A DNA stretch of 45,213 nucleotides, from contig JBFIPX010000006.1 in assembly GCA_041609895.1 (NCBI GenBank), forward strand, positions 1 to 45,213, in the 5' to 3' direction. Positions 1 through 9,570 of the stretch are shown in pieces. The translations under genes and the position numbers were made by a program. The first letter of the stretch is position 1. Every line of letters starts with the position of its first letter. The notes under the pieces were generated by a model. The model saw nothing but the letters and a program-made list of their open reading frames with translations, did not search any database and had not been told where the DNA came from. The stretch is from JAHHLP01 sp041609895 (GTDB lineage: Bacteria; Bacteroidota; Rhodothermia; Rhodothermales; JABDKH01).

Positions 1-66
1 AACCGCGTTGCGCTCGGCTTGGGCGTGACGTTCGATGCCGACGAGATGACCGGATTCAATTATTAA
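1..66 (+). CDS. C-terminal end of an unidentified protein (possible outer-membrane barrel)
   Basis: An open frame enters from the left edge and stops with TAA at 64-66. Only 21 residues are visible. They begin RVALGLGVTF, an alternating hydrophobic pattern like a final transmembrane beta strand, and end in FNY, an aromatic terminus typical of outer-membrane barrels. The family cannot be named from this. The 199 bases that follow carry no gene. Confidence 0.5.
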   Translation, partial: NRVALGLGVTFDADEMTGFNY

Positions 67-265
67 TTTTGGCCCGGCAATCGAGTAATGCTCCTGCAGC
101 TGCATTCCTGTCTACAGTCGTTCTCTTGGTCGTGGGTATGGAGATTGGATAGATTACCCCCGTCAGGGGATTAGAAGGGGCTGCCTGCCGTAACGCCTCG
201 CCGCGTCGCGCTACAGAGCTTCAGATCGGCAGCGCTATCGTACCCACAACCCGTATCGACGCCAC

Positions 266-1402
266 ATGAACGCCGAGGATGAATTCCTCCTCCTGAGAAG
301 ATGGAGCTGCCTTTGCTTGGTCGCATGCATGATCGCGAATGTGTGCGTCGCTCAGTCGGGATCCAGCAGCTCCTGGAAGACGAATTGGGAGCGCCACTCG
401 GTGGATCTGAGTGAGATCATTTCGGGCGGCGTTCCAAAAGATGGCATTCCGCCGATCGACCAACCCAAGTTCGTTTCTACCTCGAGCGCTGCTTCGTGGA
501 TCGCGGACCGCGAGCCGGTGATCTTGCTTACCATCGGCGACGACGAGCGCGCGTATCCGCTTCAAATCATGACGTATCACGAGATCGTCAACGACAACGT
601 TGGAGGAAAACCGGTCACCATCACGTTCTGCCCACTTTGCTATAGCGCAATCGTGTTCCAGCGAGAACTTGACGGGACCGTGTATGACTTCGGGGTGTCC
701 GGCATGCTACGTCATTCGGACCTGGTGATGTATGATCGGCAGACAGAGTCCCTATGGCAGCAAATCCTCGGAGAGGCCATCGTGGGTGACCTCACCGGCA
801 AGAAACTCGAACCTGTTCCGGCACAAATCGTGTCCTTCGAACAATTTCGGGAGCGCTATCCCGAAGGGAAGGTGTTGTCGAGGGAAACGGGTCACAGCCG
901 GCCCTACGGTCGAAATCCATACGCAGGCTACGACGATATTTCAAAGCGGCCCTTCCTTTACGACGGGAAATATGATGAGAGACTCCCCCCGATGGAGAAA
1001 GTCATCACCGTATCTCTTGGGCGCGAGGATAAGGCGTATCCCCACTCGGTGAGCAGGCGGAAACGAGTCATCAACGATGTCATCGACGAAACTCCGGTTG
1101 TCATCTTTCACGGTCAGGGTGCCGCAACCGCTCTCGGCGGTGCAATCATCCGAGAGGCAAAGGAGCAAGGAACGACCGGAGTCTTCAAAAGGACCGTCGG
1201 CCAGAAGCTATTGAGCTTCGCGTATGAGGATGACGCATTTCGAGATAAGGAAACAGGGTCGCTCTGGGACATCACGGGTATAGCTGTGTCCGGGCCCCTG
1301 AAGGGGAGTCAGCTGGCACTCGTGCCCCACGGTAATTACTTCTCTTTCGCGTGGTTCGCTTTCAAGCCCGGAACACACATCTATGCAATGCCCGAAGAAT
1401 GA
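266..1402 (+). CDS. DUF3179 domain-containing secreted protein
   Basis: This 378-residue protein matches the DUF3179 family. It has the hallmark stretch around residues 90-135 (DDERAYPLQIMTYHEIVND, then TFCPLCYSAIVF) and a repeat of the same pattern near residue 250 (GREDKAYPHSV and RVINDVIDETPVV). The function of DUF3179 is unknown; the CPLC motif suggests a redox or metal role, but this is unproven. An N-terminal hydrophobic segment (about residues 14-28, ending in VCVAQ) looks like a signal peptide, so the protein is probably periplasmic. No strong ribosome site precedes the ATG at 266; an internal ATG at 329 would cut into the signal peptide, so the longer start is preferred. It appears to be a single gene. 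Confidence 0.85.
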   Translation: MNAEDEFLLLRRWSCLCLVACMIANVCVAQSGSSSSWKTNWERHSVDLSEIISGGVPKDGIPPIDQPKFVSTSSAASWIADREPVILLTIGDDERAYPLQIMTYHEIVNDNVGGKPVTITFCPLCYSAIVFQRELDGTVYDFGVSGMLRHSDLVMYDRQTESLWQQILGEAIVGDLTGKKLEPVPAQIVSFEQFRERYPEGKVLSRETGHSRPYGRNPYAGYDDISKRPFLYDGKYDERLPPMEKVITVSLGREDKAYPHSVSRRKRVINDVIDETPVVIFHGQGAATALGGAIIREAKEQGTTGVFKRTVGQKLLSFAYEDDAFRDKETGSLWDITGIAVSGPLKGSQLALVPHGNYFSFAWFAFKPGTHIYAMPEE

Positions 1403-1629
1403 GTCGTCCGGACAAGCGTGTGTCATCGCGACCGACCCGCAGGAAGCCTGTCGGGCGGATCTGCTGTCCCGAGAAGCCCGCGACACCGGAAATGGCAATT
1501 CATCCCCATCGATGACCAGCAATTTTGTTAAGTTGAGTAACGATCTGGCAGGCTGCTTGTAGGGTGAACCCTGACGGCGGGAACAGGAGTTTCCCCCTTC
1601 CTGTCACCGCCGGTGATGTGGATCGTTAA

Positions 1630-3294
1630 ATGCTAGTCACCAGGCACCCAAGTACGTTGCTGCACCTTTCCGAACTACGGAACCTCCGACCCGATCACCC
1701 AGACAATCCATGGGGCGGGTTCCCCGAGCCGGGTAGCGAAGCAGAGATGGCTGCTTTTGATGCCATCCAGGCACGCCTCGGCGACCTGTGGGGCCGAATA
1801 TTCCCGGATCCGCGTGAGCCCCGCTCCGTGGTCGTCATCCCCAGCCTTTCTATGGACACCGACGTGCTTGGTCGCATCTCGGGCGTCCACCACTACGAAG
1901 AGCGCATGCTCTTCATGCTGATGCTCCTCCGGCTCCCCACCACAAACCTGGTATACGTCACCAGTCAGCCGATCGCGCCGACGATCATCGACTACTACCT
2001 CAACCTGCTGCCCGGAATACCGAGTAGTCATGCTCGAAAGCGGCTAACGCTTCTTACATGTTTTGACGGAGCGGAGATACCGCTAAGTCAGAAGATTCTG
2101 GAGCGCCCGCGATTGCTTCAGCGCATCCTGAGCGCTGTGCCTGACCCTGACAAAGCGCACATCTCCTGCTTTAACGCGACGGCGATGGAGCGTACACTGG
2201 CCGTACGCCTCGGCATCCCCCTGTACGCGTGTGATCCGGCATTGTGTTGGCTTGGATCGAAGAGCGGCAGTCGAAAGGTGTTTCGCGATGCTGGAATCAA
2301 GATGCCCGACGGTTATGAAGACCTGCGAAGCAAGGAGGACATTGCGCTCGCCATTGTCGAACTGAAGCAGCGAAATCGGAAACTCCGCAGGGCCGTTATC
2401 AAGCTGGACGAAGGCTTCTCGGGCGAAGGAAACGCTACGTTCTGGCTTGAGGATGCGCCGACCGGAGGACTCGTGTCATGGGTTCGCGAAGAGCTGCCGC
2501 GTAGAATCCGATTTGAGGCAGCCGGGGAGACCTGGCCGCATTACGTGGAGAAGTTCGGCCAGATGGGCGGCATCGTTGAGAGTTGGATCGATGGAGACTT
2601 CAAGCGATCGCCGTCGGCGCAGTGTCGGATCGACCCTCTGGGCAACGCCGCCGTGATATCAACCCACGACCAGGTGCTGGGCGGTAGTTCGGGGCAAATT
2701 TTCCTGGGTTGCGCATTTCCCGCGGATGCGGAGTATCGGCTCGATGTGCAAGAGGCGGGCTGCCGCGTTTCCGAGGTGCTGAAGAGCTACGATGTGCGCG
2801 GTCGATACGGGATTGACTTCATATCGGTCAAGAACGACGACGTGTGGGATCACTACGCTATCGAGATCAACCTGCGGAAAGGCGGTACCACGCATCCGTT
2901 CCTCATGCTGCAGTTCCTCACTGACGGCGAATATGATGAGTCGAGCGGCCTCTATCACACGCCAACGGGAAGGGAACGTTACTACTACGCCTCCGACAAT
3001 CTGCAGAGTGATGATTATCGAGGACTCACCCCGGGAGATCTCATCGACATAGCCGTCGATCATGACCTTCACTTCCACGGAGGGACCCAGCAAGGGGTCG
3101 TCTTCCACCTTGTCGGAGCACTGTCCGAATTCGGCAAGCTCGGCGTGGTCTGTATTGCGGATAATTCCGCGAAGGCGCGGAGACTGTACGACGAAACCGT
3201 TGAGGTCTTGAATTTCGAGGCAGGCAAGCAGGCAGCGTATCGCGAAGCGTTGCATCTCGAGTCCATCGGCTCAACGTGTTCGCCTAACGCGTAA
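1630..3294 (+). CDS. PGM1-like ATP-grasp peptide ligase
   Basis: A 554-residue protein resembling the PGM1 peptide-ligase family, named for the pheganomycin ligase that joins an amino acid-like unit to a ribosomal peptide. The N-terminal pre-ATP-grasp part has SVVVIPSLSMD (about 66-76), HYEERMLFMLMLLR and VYVTSQPI. The ATP-binding core has SKSGSRKVFRDAGI and VIKLDEGFSGEGNA. The metal-binding motif and family signature EINLRKGGTTHP lies near residue 418. The cytoplasmic reaction would be ATP-dependent amide bond formation through an acyl phosphate. Substrate is unknown: no precursor-peptide gene, transporter or tailoring enzyme is adjacent, so a role in natural-product synthesis is not shown. 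The ATG at 1630 has only a weak upstream GGAT; the first 45 or so residues are poorly constrained, so the start may be later. Confidence 0.82.
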   Translation: MLVTRHPSTLLHLSELRNLRPDHPDNPWGGFPEPGSEAEMAAFDAIQARLGDLWGRIFPDPREPRSVVVIPSLSMDTDVLGRISGVHHYEERMLFMLMLLRLPTTNLVYVTSQPIAPTIIDYYLNLLPGIPSSHARKRLTLLTCFDGAEIPLSQKILERPRLLQRILSAVPDPDKAHISCFNATAMERTLAVRLGIPLYACDPALCWLGSKSGSRKVFRDAGIKMPDGYEDLRSKEDIALAIVELKQRNRKLRRAVIKLDEGFSGEGNATFWLEDAPTGGLVSWVREELPRRIRFEAAGETWPHYVEKFGQMGGIVESWIDGDFKRSPSAQCRIDPLGNAAVISTHDQVLGGSSGQIFLGCAFPADAEYRLDVQEAGCRVSEVLKSYDVRGRYGIDFISVKNDDVWDHYAIEINLRKGGTTHPFLMLQFLTDGEYDESSGLYHTPTGRERYYYASDNLQSDDYRGLTPGDLIDIAVDHDLHFHGGTQQGVVFHLVGALSEFGKLGVVCIADNSAKARRLYDETVEVLNFEAGKQAAYREALHLESIGSTCSPNA

Positions 3295-3453
3295 CCGATT
3301 CGTAGCGCCCCGATCCCATTACGGTATGCCTCTCAATAGAGGCTATTCTTCCGCAATGGCAGCGCAGACAATAGAGGGCGCCTCGAAATCGTTGTTCGCC
3401 TGAATGATCTTTCTTTACTTCGTTTCCGCGCCGGAGAAAGCTTTTCGGATCGA

Positions 3454-3481
3454 TTGACAAGAATCGATCGGTACCTATTAT
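3454..3481 (+). promoter_or_regulatory. Sigma70-type promoter for the alpha-2-macroglobulin gene
   Basis: TTGACA (3454-3459) and TATTAT (3476-3481) are separated by 16 bases, a near-consensus promoter. Transcription would begin near 3488, about 25 bases before the ATG at 3514. This argues against the longer frame opening at the TTG of 3454, which is the -35 box itself. Confidence 0.7.
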
Positions 3482-3513
3482 GCCTCCGAGCCTGGTTTCG
3501 CGAACTCGGCCCT

Positions 3514-6500
3514 ATGAATAAGACATCAGTGAAAGCAGCCGCAATCGTGGCATTTGCGTGCTTGCTCGTCTGCCACCGACCTGGAATGGCACAGGATTCT
3601 GAACCATATGACAAGTTGTGGGTGGAGGTCGACGCGCTTGACGGTGAGGGCCTCGCACGGTCTGCACGCGACAAGGCGGGAGAGATCCTCGCCATCGCCC
3701 AAAACCGGTCCGATCAAGACCAGATCCTCAAGGCCCTCCTATATCGTGCGCGCTACTCCGCACAGCTGGAAGAGGATGAGATCAATACGGTGGTTGGCGA
3801 CCTGAAGGCCGAGAAGGACGATCTGGATCCGGTTGCCTCGGCTGTTCTTTCGTCCGTGCTTGGTGAGATCTACTTCCAGTACTATCAGTCTCGCCGATGG
3901 CTCCTGTTGGATCGGGGGACAATTCCGGATGACGGTGAAGACGACATCGAGGCGTGGAGTGCACAACGGCTTGTTGCCGAGTCCATACGGGAGCTGACGC
4001 AGTCACTCGAAAACAAGGACCTTCTCTCGACGGCGAATCTCGATCGGTTTGAGATTCTCCTCGTAGGTCGCGAAAGAGATCGGTTCCTTCGGCCGACAGT
4101 GTACGACTTCCTGGCGCACCGAGCCATCCGGATCCTCGGCAACACGGAGACCGGACTCACTCAGCCCCAGAGCCCGTTCGATTTTTCCGCAACGGAGTTC
4201 ATGGCTCCCGCGGAAGAGTTCGCCGCCTTCAACATCCAAAGTCCGGACACGTTGTCACCCAGATTTCGGGTGATTCGCATCTATCAGTCACTTATCCAGC
4301 TTCACCTTAAGGACCCGAGACCGGATGCCTTCGTCAACGTCGATCTGGAACGTCTTCGATATGTTCATGAGCACAGCGCGGTACCGGAACGCAAGTCGCT
4401 CTATGTGGATCGACTTCGGGAGATTGAGCGAGAACGCCTCGATGCCTCTATCGGTACGGACGTAAGCTTTGCCCTCGCGAGCGCCGTCTCTCAGGAAGGA
4501 TTTCAATTCCGACCGTTCGGTGACGAGGAAACGCGTTGGAAGCTCAAGGAGGCCCACAACATATGCAGTGCGGCCATAGGCCGATTTCCAAACACTGTTG
4601 GCGCCTCGAACTGTCGCGCCCTCAATCTTTCGATCGAAGCTCGACAAGTGACGGCCATCGCTGAGCGATCGGTGAGTCCCGAGACAGCGTTCCGTGTGAG
4701 ACTGGAGTACAGAAATGTCTCGCGAGTTTATTCCGCGGTCGTTCCCATGTCCGAGGAGGAGGCTCGAAACTGGTTATCGTATCGGCCGGAAGAGCGCCGG
4801 GAACTGGAATCGGAGTTGACGCGGCGACCGCGCGTCACAGAATCGTCGTTTTCGCTCCGCCCGGATTCCGACTACCAGCTGCATTCGACAGAGGCTGTGA
4901 TAGAGGGCGTACCGATCGGACTATACGCCCTCCTGATCGGAAGCAGCCCGGACTTCTCCATTGACAATCATGCGAGAGCAGTCGTCCCATTTGCCAGCAC
5001 GAATCTCAGCGTTATAGAGCGTAACCTTCCCAACGGTCAATTGCAGATTCGAGTCGTTGATCGCACGAGTGGCCGACCCGTCCCCGGCGTGCGGGTTACG
5101 ACTTTTTCAATCGACTACGAGGACGGAGATCGGTTCATGCGTGAGACCGGAAGGTCGCATGCTGATTCAGATGGGTTCTTGAATCTTGAATCGGATCAAA
5201 GGCGCCCGTTCGCATTCACCGTGCAGGACGGTCCCGATCGGCTGGTTGGAACGTCACAGCGGTATGCCTGGAAGTACGGCGAGTCGGGGGACGCGATCGA
5301 ACGTGTGTCGCATGTCTTCACGGACCGTGCCATCTATCGTCCCGGCCAGACAGTCTTTTTCAAAGCCATCCTCCTCGTGAGAGAGGGCGACCGTCACTCC
5401 GTTCGCAAAGACGAGAAGACGGTGTTTCAACTTCTGGACCCGAATGGGCGCGACGTGGAGTCGGTTGAACTGACCTCCAACGAATTTGGGACAGTGCACG
5501 GGAAGTTCACTGCGCCGATCGGGGCCGGCACTGGGCGGATGATCATTCGTGATCCGCATGGCTCAGCCTCAGTTCAGGTCGAGGAGTACAAGCGGCCACG
5601 CTTCGAGGTCACGTTCGATGGCGTCGAAGGCGAGGTTGATCTTGGTAGCACGGTCGAGGTTCGGGGAGAAGCGCGTGCCTTTAGCGGTGCGGCCGTCGAT
5701 GGCGCGCAAGTGCGCTACAGGGTAGTCCGCCGCCCCATGATCCGGCCTTGGTTTTTCTGGCGCGGCGAACCCCCGAACTGGTCGGAGGCCGAGATTACTT
5801 CCGGCTTGGTAACGACCGGACGGGAAGGCGAGTTTGTGGTTTCGTTTGAAGCGAAACCCGATCCGCAAGTCGACCCGGTGACAAATGCGAGTTTCGTCTT
5901 TGAGGTTCTGGTCGATGTGACGGACGTGGCGGGTGAGACACAGTCCGGTCGGACCTCCGTTACGGTCGGATTCACTTCAATAGTCCTTGAGATCCGAAGC
6001 CCCAATTCGATTGTCGCGGAGTCCGCCGAGCCCATCCGCATCGTCGCGAGCAACCTCGAGGGTGCGAACGTTGCGTTGCCCGGGCGTCTGGTCGTGAGCC
6101 GGCTTCAACCACCGGATCGACTGTTCCGTTCACGCCCCTGGCCCCGCGTCGACCGTCCAATCCTCGACCGAGACCGATTTCTGACTCTGTTTCCCCTCGA
6201 CGTCTACGACGACGAGGATGATCCGGTCAACTGGCCGACTGCCGAGACGATTATTGACGGCGCTTTCGACTCCTCGGATTCCGTTGCCGTTGACGCCGAA
6301 GTGGTGGCCGCCTGGCGCCCCGGCAGGTATCGTATCGTTACCACCGCTGAGGACTCGAAGGGTCGAGAAGTCCGCGCCGAGCGAATCATCACCGTAGTTT
6401 CTGTCGAACAGAAACGGCTACCCGTTCCGACTTTCGACTGGTTTGTTCCTGTTAAGACAGCGGGAGAGCCCGGCGAGCGTGCGCGTCTTCTCGTCGGGAC

Positions 6501-9500
6501 TGGGGCGGCTGACTCGCGCGTCTTCGTCGAAGTGGAGCGCCGGGACCGCATTACCGAGCGATGGACCCTTGACCTTTCGGATGAACAACGGCTGGTCGAA
6601 TTCCCCATCGGCGAAGCCGACCGAGGTAACTTTGCCGTGCATCTCACCTACGTTCGTTTCGGTAGATTGCAGACTCATTCTGAACTGATTCGGGTGCCGT
6701 ACACCGACCGGCAGCTGAACGTGCAACTCGAGACGTTTCGAGATTTGCTTTACCCGGGCTCGAAGGAGGAGTGGCGCATCCGCGTCACAGGACATCGGGG
6801 GGAGCCGGTCGTAGCAGAGCTTCTCGCGTCGATGTACGATGCGTCGCTTGATCAGTTTATCGTACATGACTGGCACTTCAATCCTTTTGATGCGAGGATG
6901 GCTGTCCTGCGGTGGCGTGGAAGCGAATGGTGGGAACAGGAGAACGCGACCCTGCAAGGTGGCTGGAACCGAAGCGCATCCTACTCACCCCGCCAATTCG
7001 AAACGCTCAACCTGTTCGGCCTCAATCGATTTCTTTATCGTCATCGTTTCGACGTGATGTATGCCCGTGCCCCGGAGGCAGCCAAAATGGTCGAGGGGGA
7101 CACTGCTCTTATGGAATCTGCGGATGGCCTTGCAGAAGAGGGGATGGGCGGTCGTGAGGACGACGAGGCAGCATCGCCCAGGGCGGAACAGGAAGCAGCC
7201 GGCCCGGTGCGAACGAATTTCAACGAGACGGCCTTCTTTTTTCCGGACCTGTCAACCAACGAGGACGGTGAAACGATACTTCGATTTCAGATCCCGGAAG
7301 CCCTCACTCGCTGGAAGCTTCTCGCTCTGGCGCACACGCGGGACCTCCGCCTTGGGCAGCTGACGGCGACGACTGAAACGCGTAAGGACCTCATGATCAC
7401 CGCGAACGCCCCTCGCTTCCTCCGGGAAGGAGATGCGATGCGGTTTGCTGCGAGTGTCCAAAACCTGTCGGACGCGTCTCTGCAGGGAACCGCCCGACTT
7501 AGTCTCTTCGACTCTGCAACGATGCAGCCGATCGACGCCGATTTCGGCAATACCTCCGCTCCTGTCGATTTCAGATTGGAGCGCGGTACGAGTCAGGGCC
7601 TTCAGTGGTCCATCTCTGTCCCGTCCGGCGTGGACATGGTGACGTATCGGGTCACCGCTACCGCAGGAGACCATGAGGACGGCGAGCAGAAGCCGGTTCC
7701 GGTTCTCACGAATCGCATGATGGTTACCGAGAGCCTGCCCCTGCCAATGCGCGGTCCCGGCACCAGGACGTTCGTTTTCGATAAGCTTTTGGAAAACCGT
7801 TCACCGACGCTACGGCATCACTCCTTTACGCTGGAATACACGCCAAATCCCGTCTGGTATGCTGTGCAGGCCTTGCCGTACATGATGGAGTTTCCGCATG
7901 AGTGCTCGGAGCAGATCTTCAGTCGTCTGTACGCCAACACCATTGCCTCGCACATTGTCGAGCAAAACCCGACCATTCAGCAGGTTTTTCAGCGCTGGAG
8001 TGATCTGGAGGCAGGCGCTCTTCAATCCGCTCTTGAGAAGAACTCGGAACTGAAGTCGCTTGTTATCGAGGAGACTCCGTGGCTGCGTGCGGCGCAGGAT
8101 GAGTCCTCGCGCAAGCGGCGAATCGGTGTCTTGTTTGATTTTACTCGCATGGCGTCAGAGCGGGAGAACGCGGTGCGTCAGCTGATCGATAATCAGTACG
8201 GGAACGGTGCGTGGCCATGGTTCGCAGGAATGCAGCCGAGCCGCTATGTAACACAACACATCGTGGCAGGCTTTGGACACTTGAAGAAGCTTGGTATCTA
8301 CAATCCGACGCAGCGTTCACCGCTTGCGACGGCTGTGGTCAGGGCACTGGATTATCTGGACCGGCAAATCAAGGAAGACTACGACAGCCTGGTTGACGCC
8401 CGAGTCGACCTCGACAATCGACATCTCGGATGGCTTCAGATTCACTATCTGTACGCTCGCAGCTTCTTTCCCGAATTCGCCATCGCCCAACAGTCACAAA
8501 CGGCTTACGAGTACTATCTGGGTCAGGCGAATCAGTTCTGGCTCGACAACAGCTTCTATGCCCGCGGAATGATCGCTTTGGCTCTTCACCGGACAGGCGG
8601 TTCAGACACGCCGGAGAAGATCATCCGGTCGCTCAAGGAACTGGCGCTTCATTCTGATGAACTCGGGATGTACTGGAAGTACGATGCGGGTTTCTATTGG
8701 TACCAGGCCCCGATAGAAACGCAGGCGCTACTCATTGAAGCCTTCGACGAGATAGCCAGCGATCGGCAATCAGTATCCGACATGCAGCTCTGGCTATTGA
8801 AGCAAAAGCAGACACAGGATTGGAAGACGACGAAGGCGACGACCGAGGCGGTGTACGCATTGCTGATGCGCGGCGTTCGTCTAATCGATGAGGCCGGCTC
8901 GGCGACGATTCATGTCGGCGGCAGAGTTATTCGTACCGATGATGAGTCGGCGGCCGAGGCCGGTACCGGCTACGTTCAGCAATCATGGGATGGCAGCGAC
9001 GTGTCGGCGGATCTCGCTAACATAAACGTGACAAAGACCGGTCCGGGCCCCGCATGGGGTGCTGCCTACTGGCAGTACTTCGAGGATCTCGATCGTATCA
9101 CGCCCGCAGAGACGCCGCTGCGAATCGAGAAGCGCCTGTTCGTCGAAGACATGACGGAGGCGGGACCCGTGCTGCGGCCTTTGGAAGAAACTGCATTGAG
9201 ACGGGGCGACAAAGTCGTGGTGCACGTCATCATCCGGGTCGACCGGGACATGGAGTATGTTCATCTCAAGGACATGCGGGGGGCGGGACTAGAGCCGCTC
9301 AACGTTCTCTCCGGGTATAAGTACCGTAGCGGACTGGGTTACTATGAGAGCACCCGTGATGCTGCGACGCATTTCTTCATCGGCTATCTTGCCAAAGGCA
9401 CGTATGTTTTTGAGTATCCCCTTAGAGCAAATTTGGTGGGGGATTTTTCAAACGGAATCACGGCGATTCAGTCGATGTATGCTCCCGAGTTCGCATCCCA

Positions 9501-9534
9501 CTCGGCCGGGGTGCGCGTGGAGATCCAGGAGTAG
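3514..9534 (+). CDS. Alpha-2-macroglobulin family protein
   Basis: A 2006-residue secreted protein. Bacterial alpha-2-macroglobulins trap attacking proteases in the periplasm: cleavage of a bait region exposes a thioester that links the protease. The start at 3514 gives a signal peptide (MNKTSVKAAAIVAF onward, probable cleavage after GMA); no good lipobox is present, unlike many lipoprotein homologues. The first 400 or so residues are helical and degenerate. The MG2 region has DRAIYRPGQTVFFKA near residue 604, the A2M region has FFFPDL near 1239, and the thioester motif is CSEQ at 1464-1467, retaining Cys and Gln in a P-x-E-C context. The C-terminal receptor-like domain ends with MYAPEF. It is about 350 residues longer than E. 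coli YfhM, and no pbpC-like partner is nearby. dinB follows after 36 bases. Confidence 0.93.
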   Translation: MNKTSVKAAAIVAFACLLVCHRPGMAQDSEPYDKLWVEVDALDGEGLARSARDKAGEILAIAQNRSDQDQILKALLYRARYSAQLEEDEINTVVGDLKAEKDDLDPVASAVLSSVLGEIYFQYYQSRRWLLLDRGTIPDDGEDDIEAWSAQRLVAESIRELTQSLENKDLLSTANLDRFEILLVGRERDRFLRPTVYDFLAHRAIRILGNTETGLTQPQSPFDFSATEFMAPAEEFAAFNIQSPDTLSPRFRVIRIYQSLIQLHLKDPRPDAFVNVDLERLRYVHEHSAVPERKSLYVDRLREIERERLDASIGTDVSFALASAVSQEGFQFRPFGDEETRWKLKEAHNICSAAIGRFPNTVGASNCRALNLSIEARQVTAIAERSVSPETAFRVRLEYRNVSRVYSAVVPMSEEEARNWLSYRPEERRELESELTRRPRVTESSFSLRPDSDYQLHSTEAVIEGVPIGLYALLIGSSPDFSIDNHARAVVPFASTNLSVIERNLPNGQLQIRVVDRTSGRPVPGVRVTTFSIDYEDGDRFMRETGRSHADSDGFLNLESDQRRPFAFTVQDGPDRLVGTSQRYAWKYGESGDAIERVSHVFTDRAIYRPGQTVFFKAILLVREGDRHSVRKDEKTVFQLLDPNGRDVESVELTSNEFGTVHGKFTAPIGAGTGRMIIRDPHGSASVQVEEYKRPRFEVTFDGVEGEVDLGSTVEVRGEARAFSGAAVDGAQVRYRVVRRPMIRPWFFWRGEPPNWSEAEITSGLVTTGREGEFVVSFEAKPDPQVDPVTNASFVFEVLVDVTDVAGETQSGRTSVTVGFTSIVLEIRSPNSIVAESAEPIRIVASNLEGANVALPGRLVVSRLQPPDRLFRSRPWPRVDRPILDRDRFLTLFPLDVYDDEDDPVNWPTAETIIDGAFDSSDSVAVDAEVVAAWRPGRYRIVTTAEDSKGREVRAERIITVVSVEQKRLPVPTFDWFVPVKTAGEPGERARLLVGTGAADSRVFVEVERRDRITERWTLDLSDEQRLVEFPIGEADRGNFAVHLTYVRFGRLQTHSELIRVPYTDRQLNVQLETFRDLLYPGSKEEWRIRVTGHRGEPVVAELLASMYDASLDQFIVHDWHFNPFDARMAVLRWRGSEWWEQENATLQGGWNRSASYSPRQFETLNLFGLNRFLYRHRFDVMYARAPEAAKMVEGDTALMESADGLAEEGMGGREDDEAASPRAEQEAAGPVRTNFNETAFFFPDLSTNEDGETILRFQIPEALTRWKLLALAHTRDLRLGQLTATTETRKDLMITANAPRFLREGDAMRFAASVQNLSDASLQGTARLSLFDSATMQPIDADFGNTSAPVDFRLERGTSQGLQWSISVPSGVDMVTYRVTATAGDHEDGEQKPVPVLTNRMMVTESLPLPMRGPGTRTFVFDKLLENRSPTLRHHSFTLEYTPNPVWYAVQALPYMMEFPHECSEQIFSRLYANTIASHIVEQNPTIQQVFQRWSDLEAGALQSALEKNSELKSLVIEETPWLRAAQDESSRKRRIGVLFDFTRMASERENAVRQLIDNQYGNGAWPWFAGMQPSRYVTQHIVAGFGHLKKLGIYNPTQRSPLATAVVRALDYLDRQIKEDYDSLVDARVDLDNRHLGWLQIHYLYARSFFPEFAIAQQSQTAYEYYLGQANQFWLDNSFYARGMIALALHRTGGSDTPEKIIRSLKELALHSDELGMYWKYDAGFYWYQAPIETQALLIEAFDEIASDRQSVSDMQLWLLKQKQTQDWKTTKATTEAVYALLMRGVRLIDEAGSATIHVGGRVIRTDDESAAEAGTGYVQQSWDGSDVSADLANINVTKTGPGPAWGAAYWQYFEDLDRITPAETPLRIEKRLFVEDMTEAGPVLRPLEETALRRGDKVVVHVIIRVDRDMEYVHLKDMRGAGLEPLNVLSGYKYRSGLGYYESTRDAATHFFIGYLAKGTYVFEYPLRANLVGDFSNGITAIQSMYAPEFASHSAGVRVEIQE

Positions 9535-9570
9535 TCGTCGGCATGAGAGGATTCGGTCCGTACCTACGCC

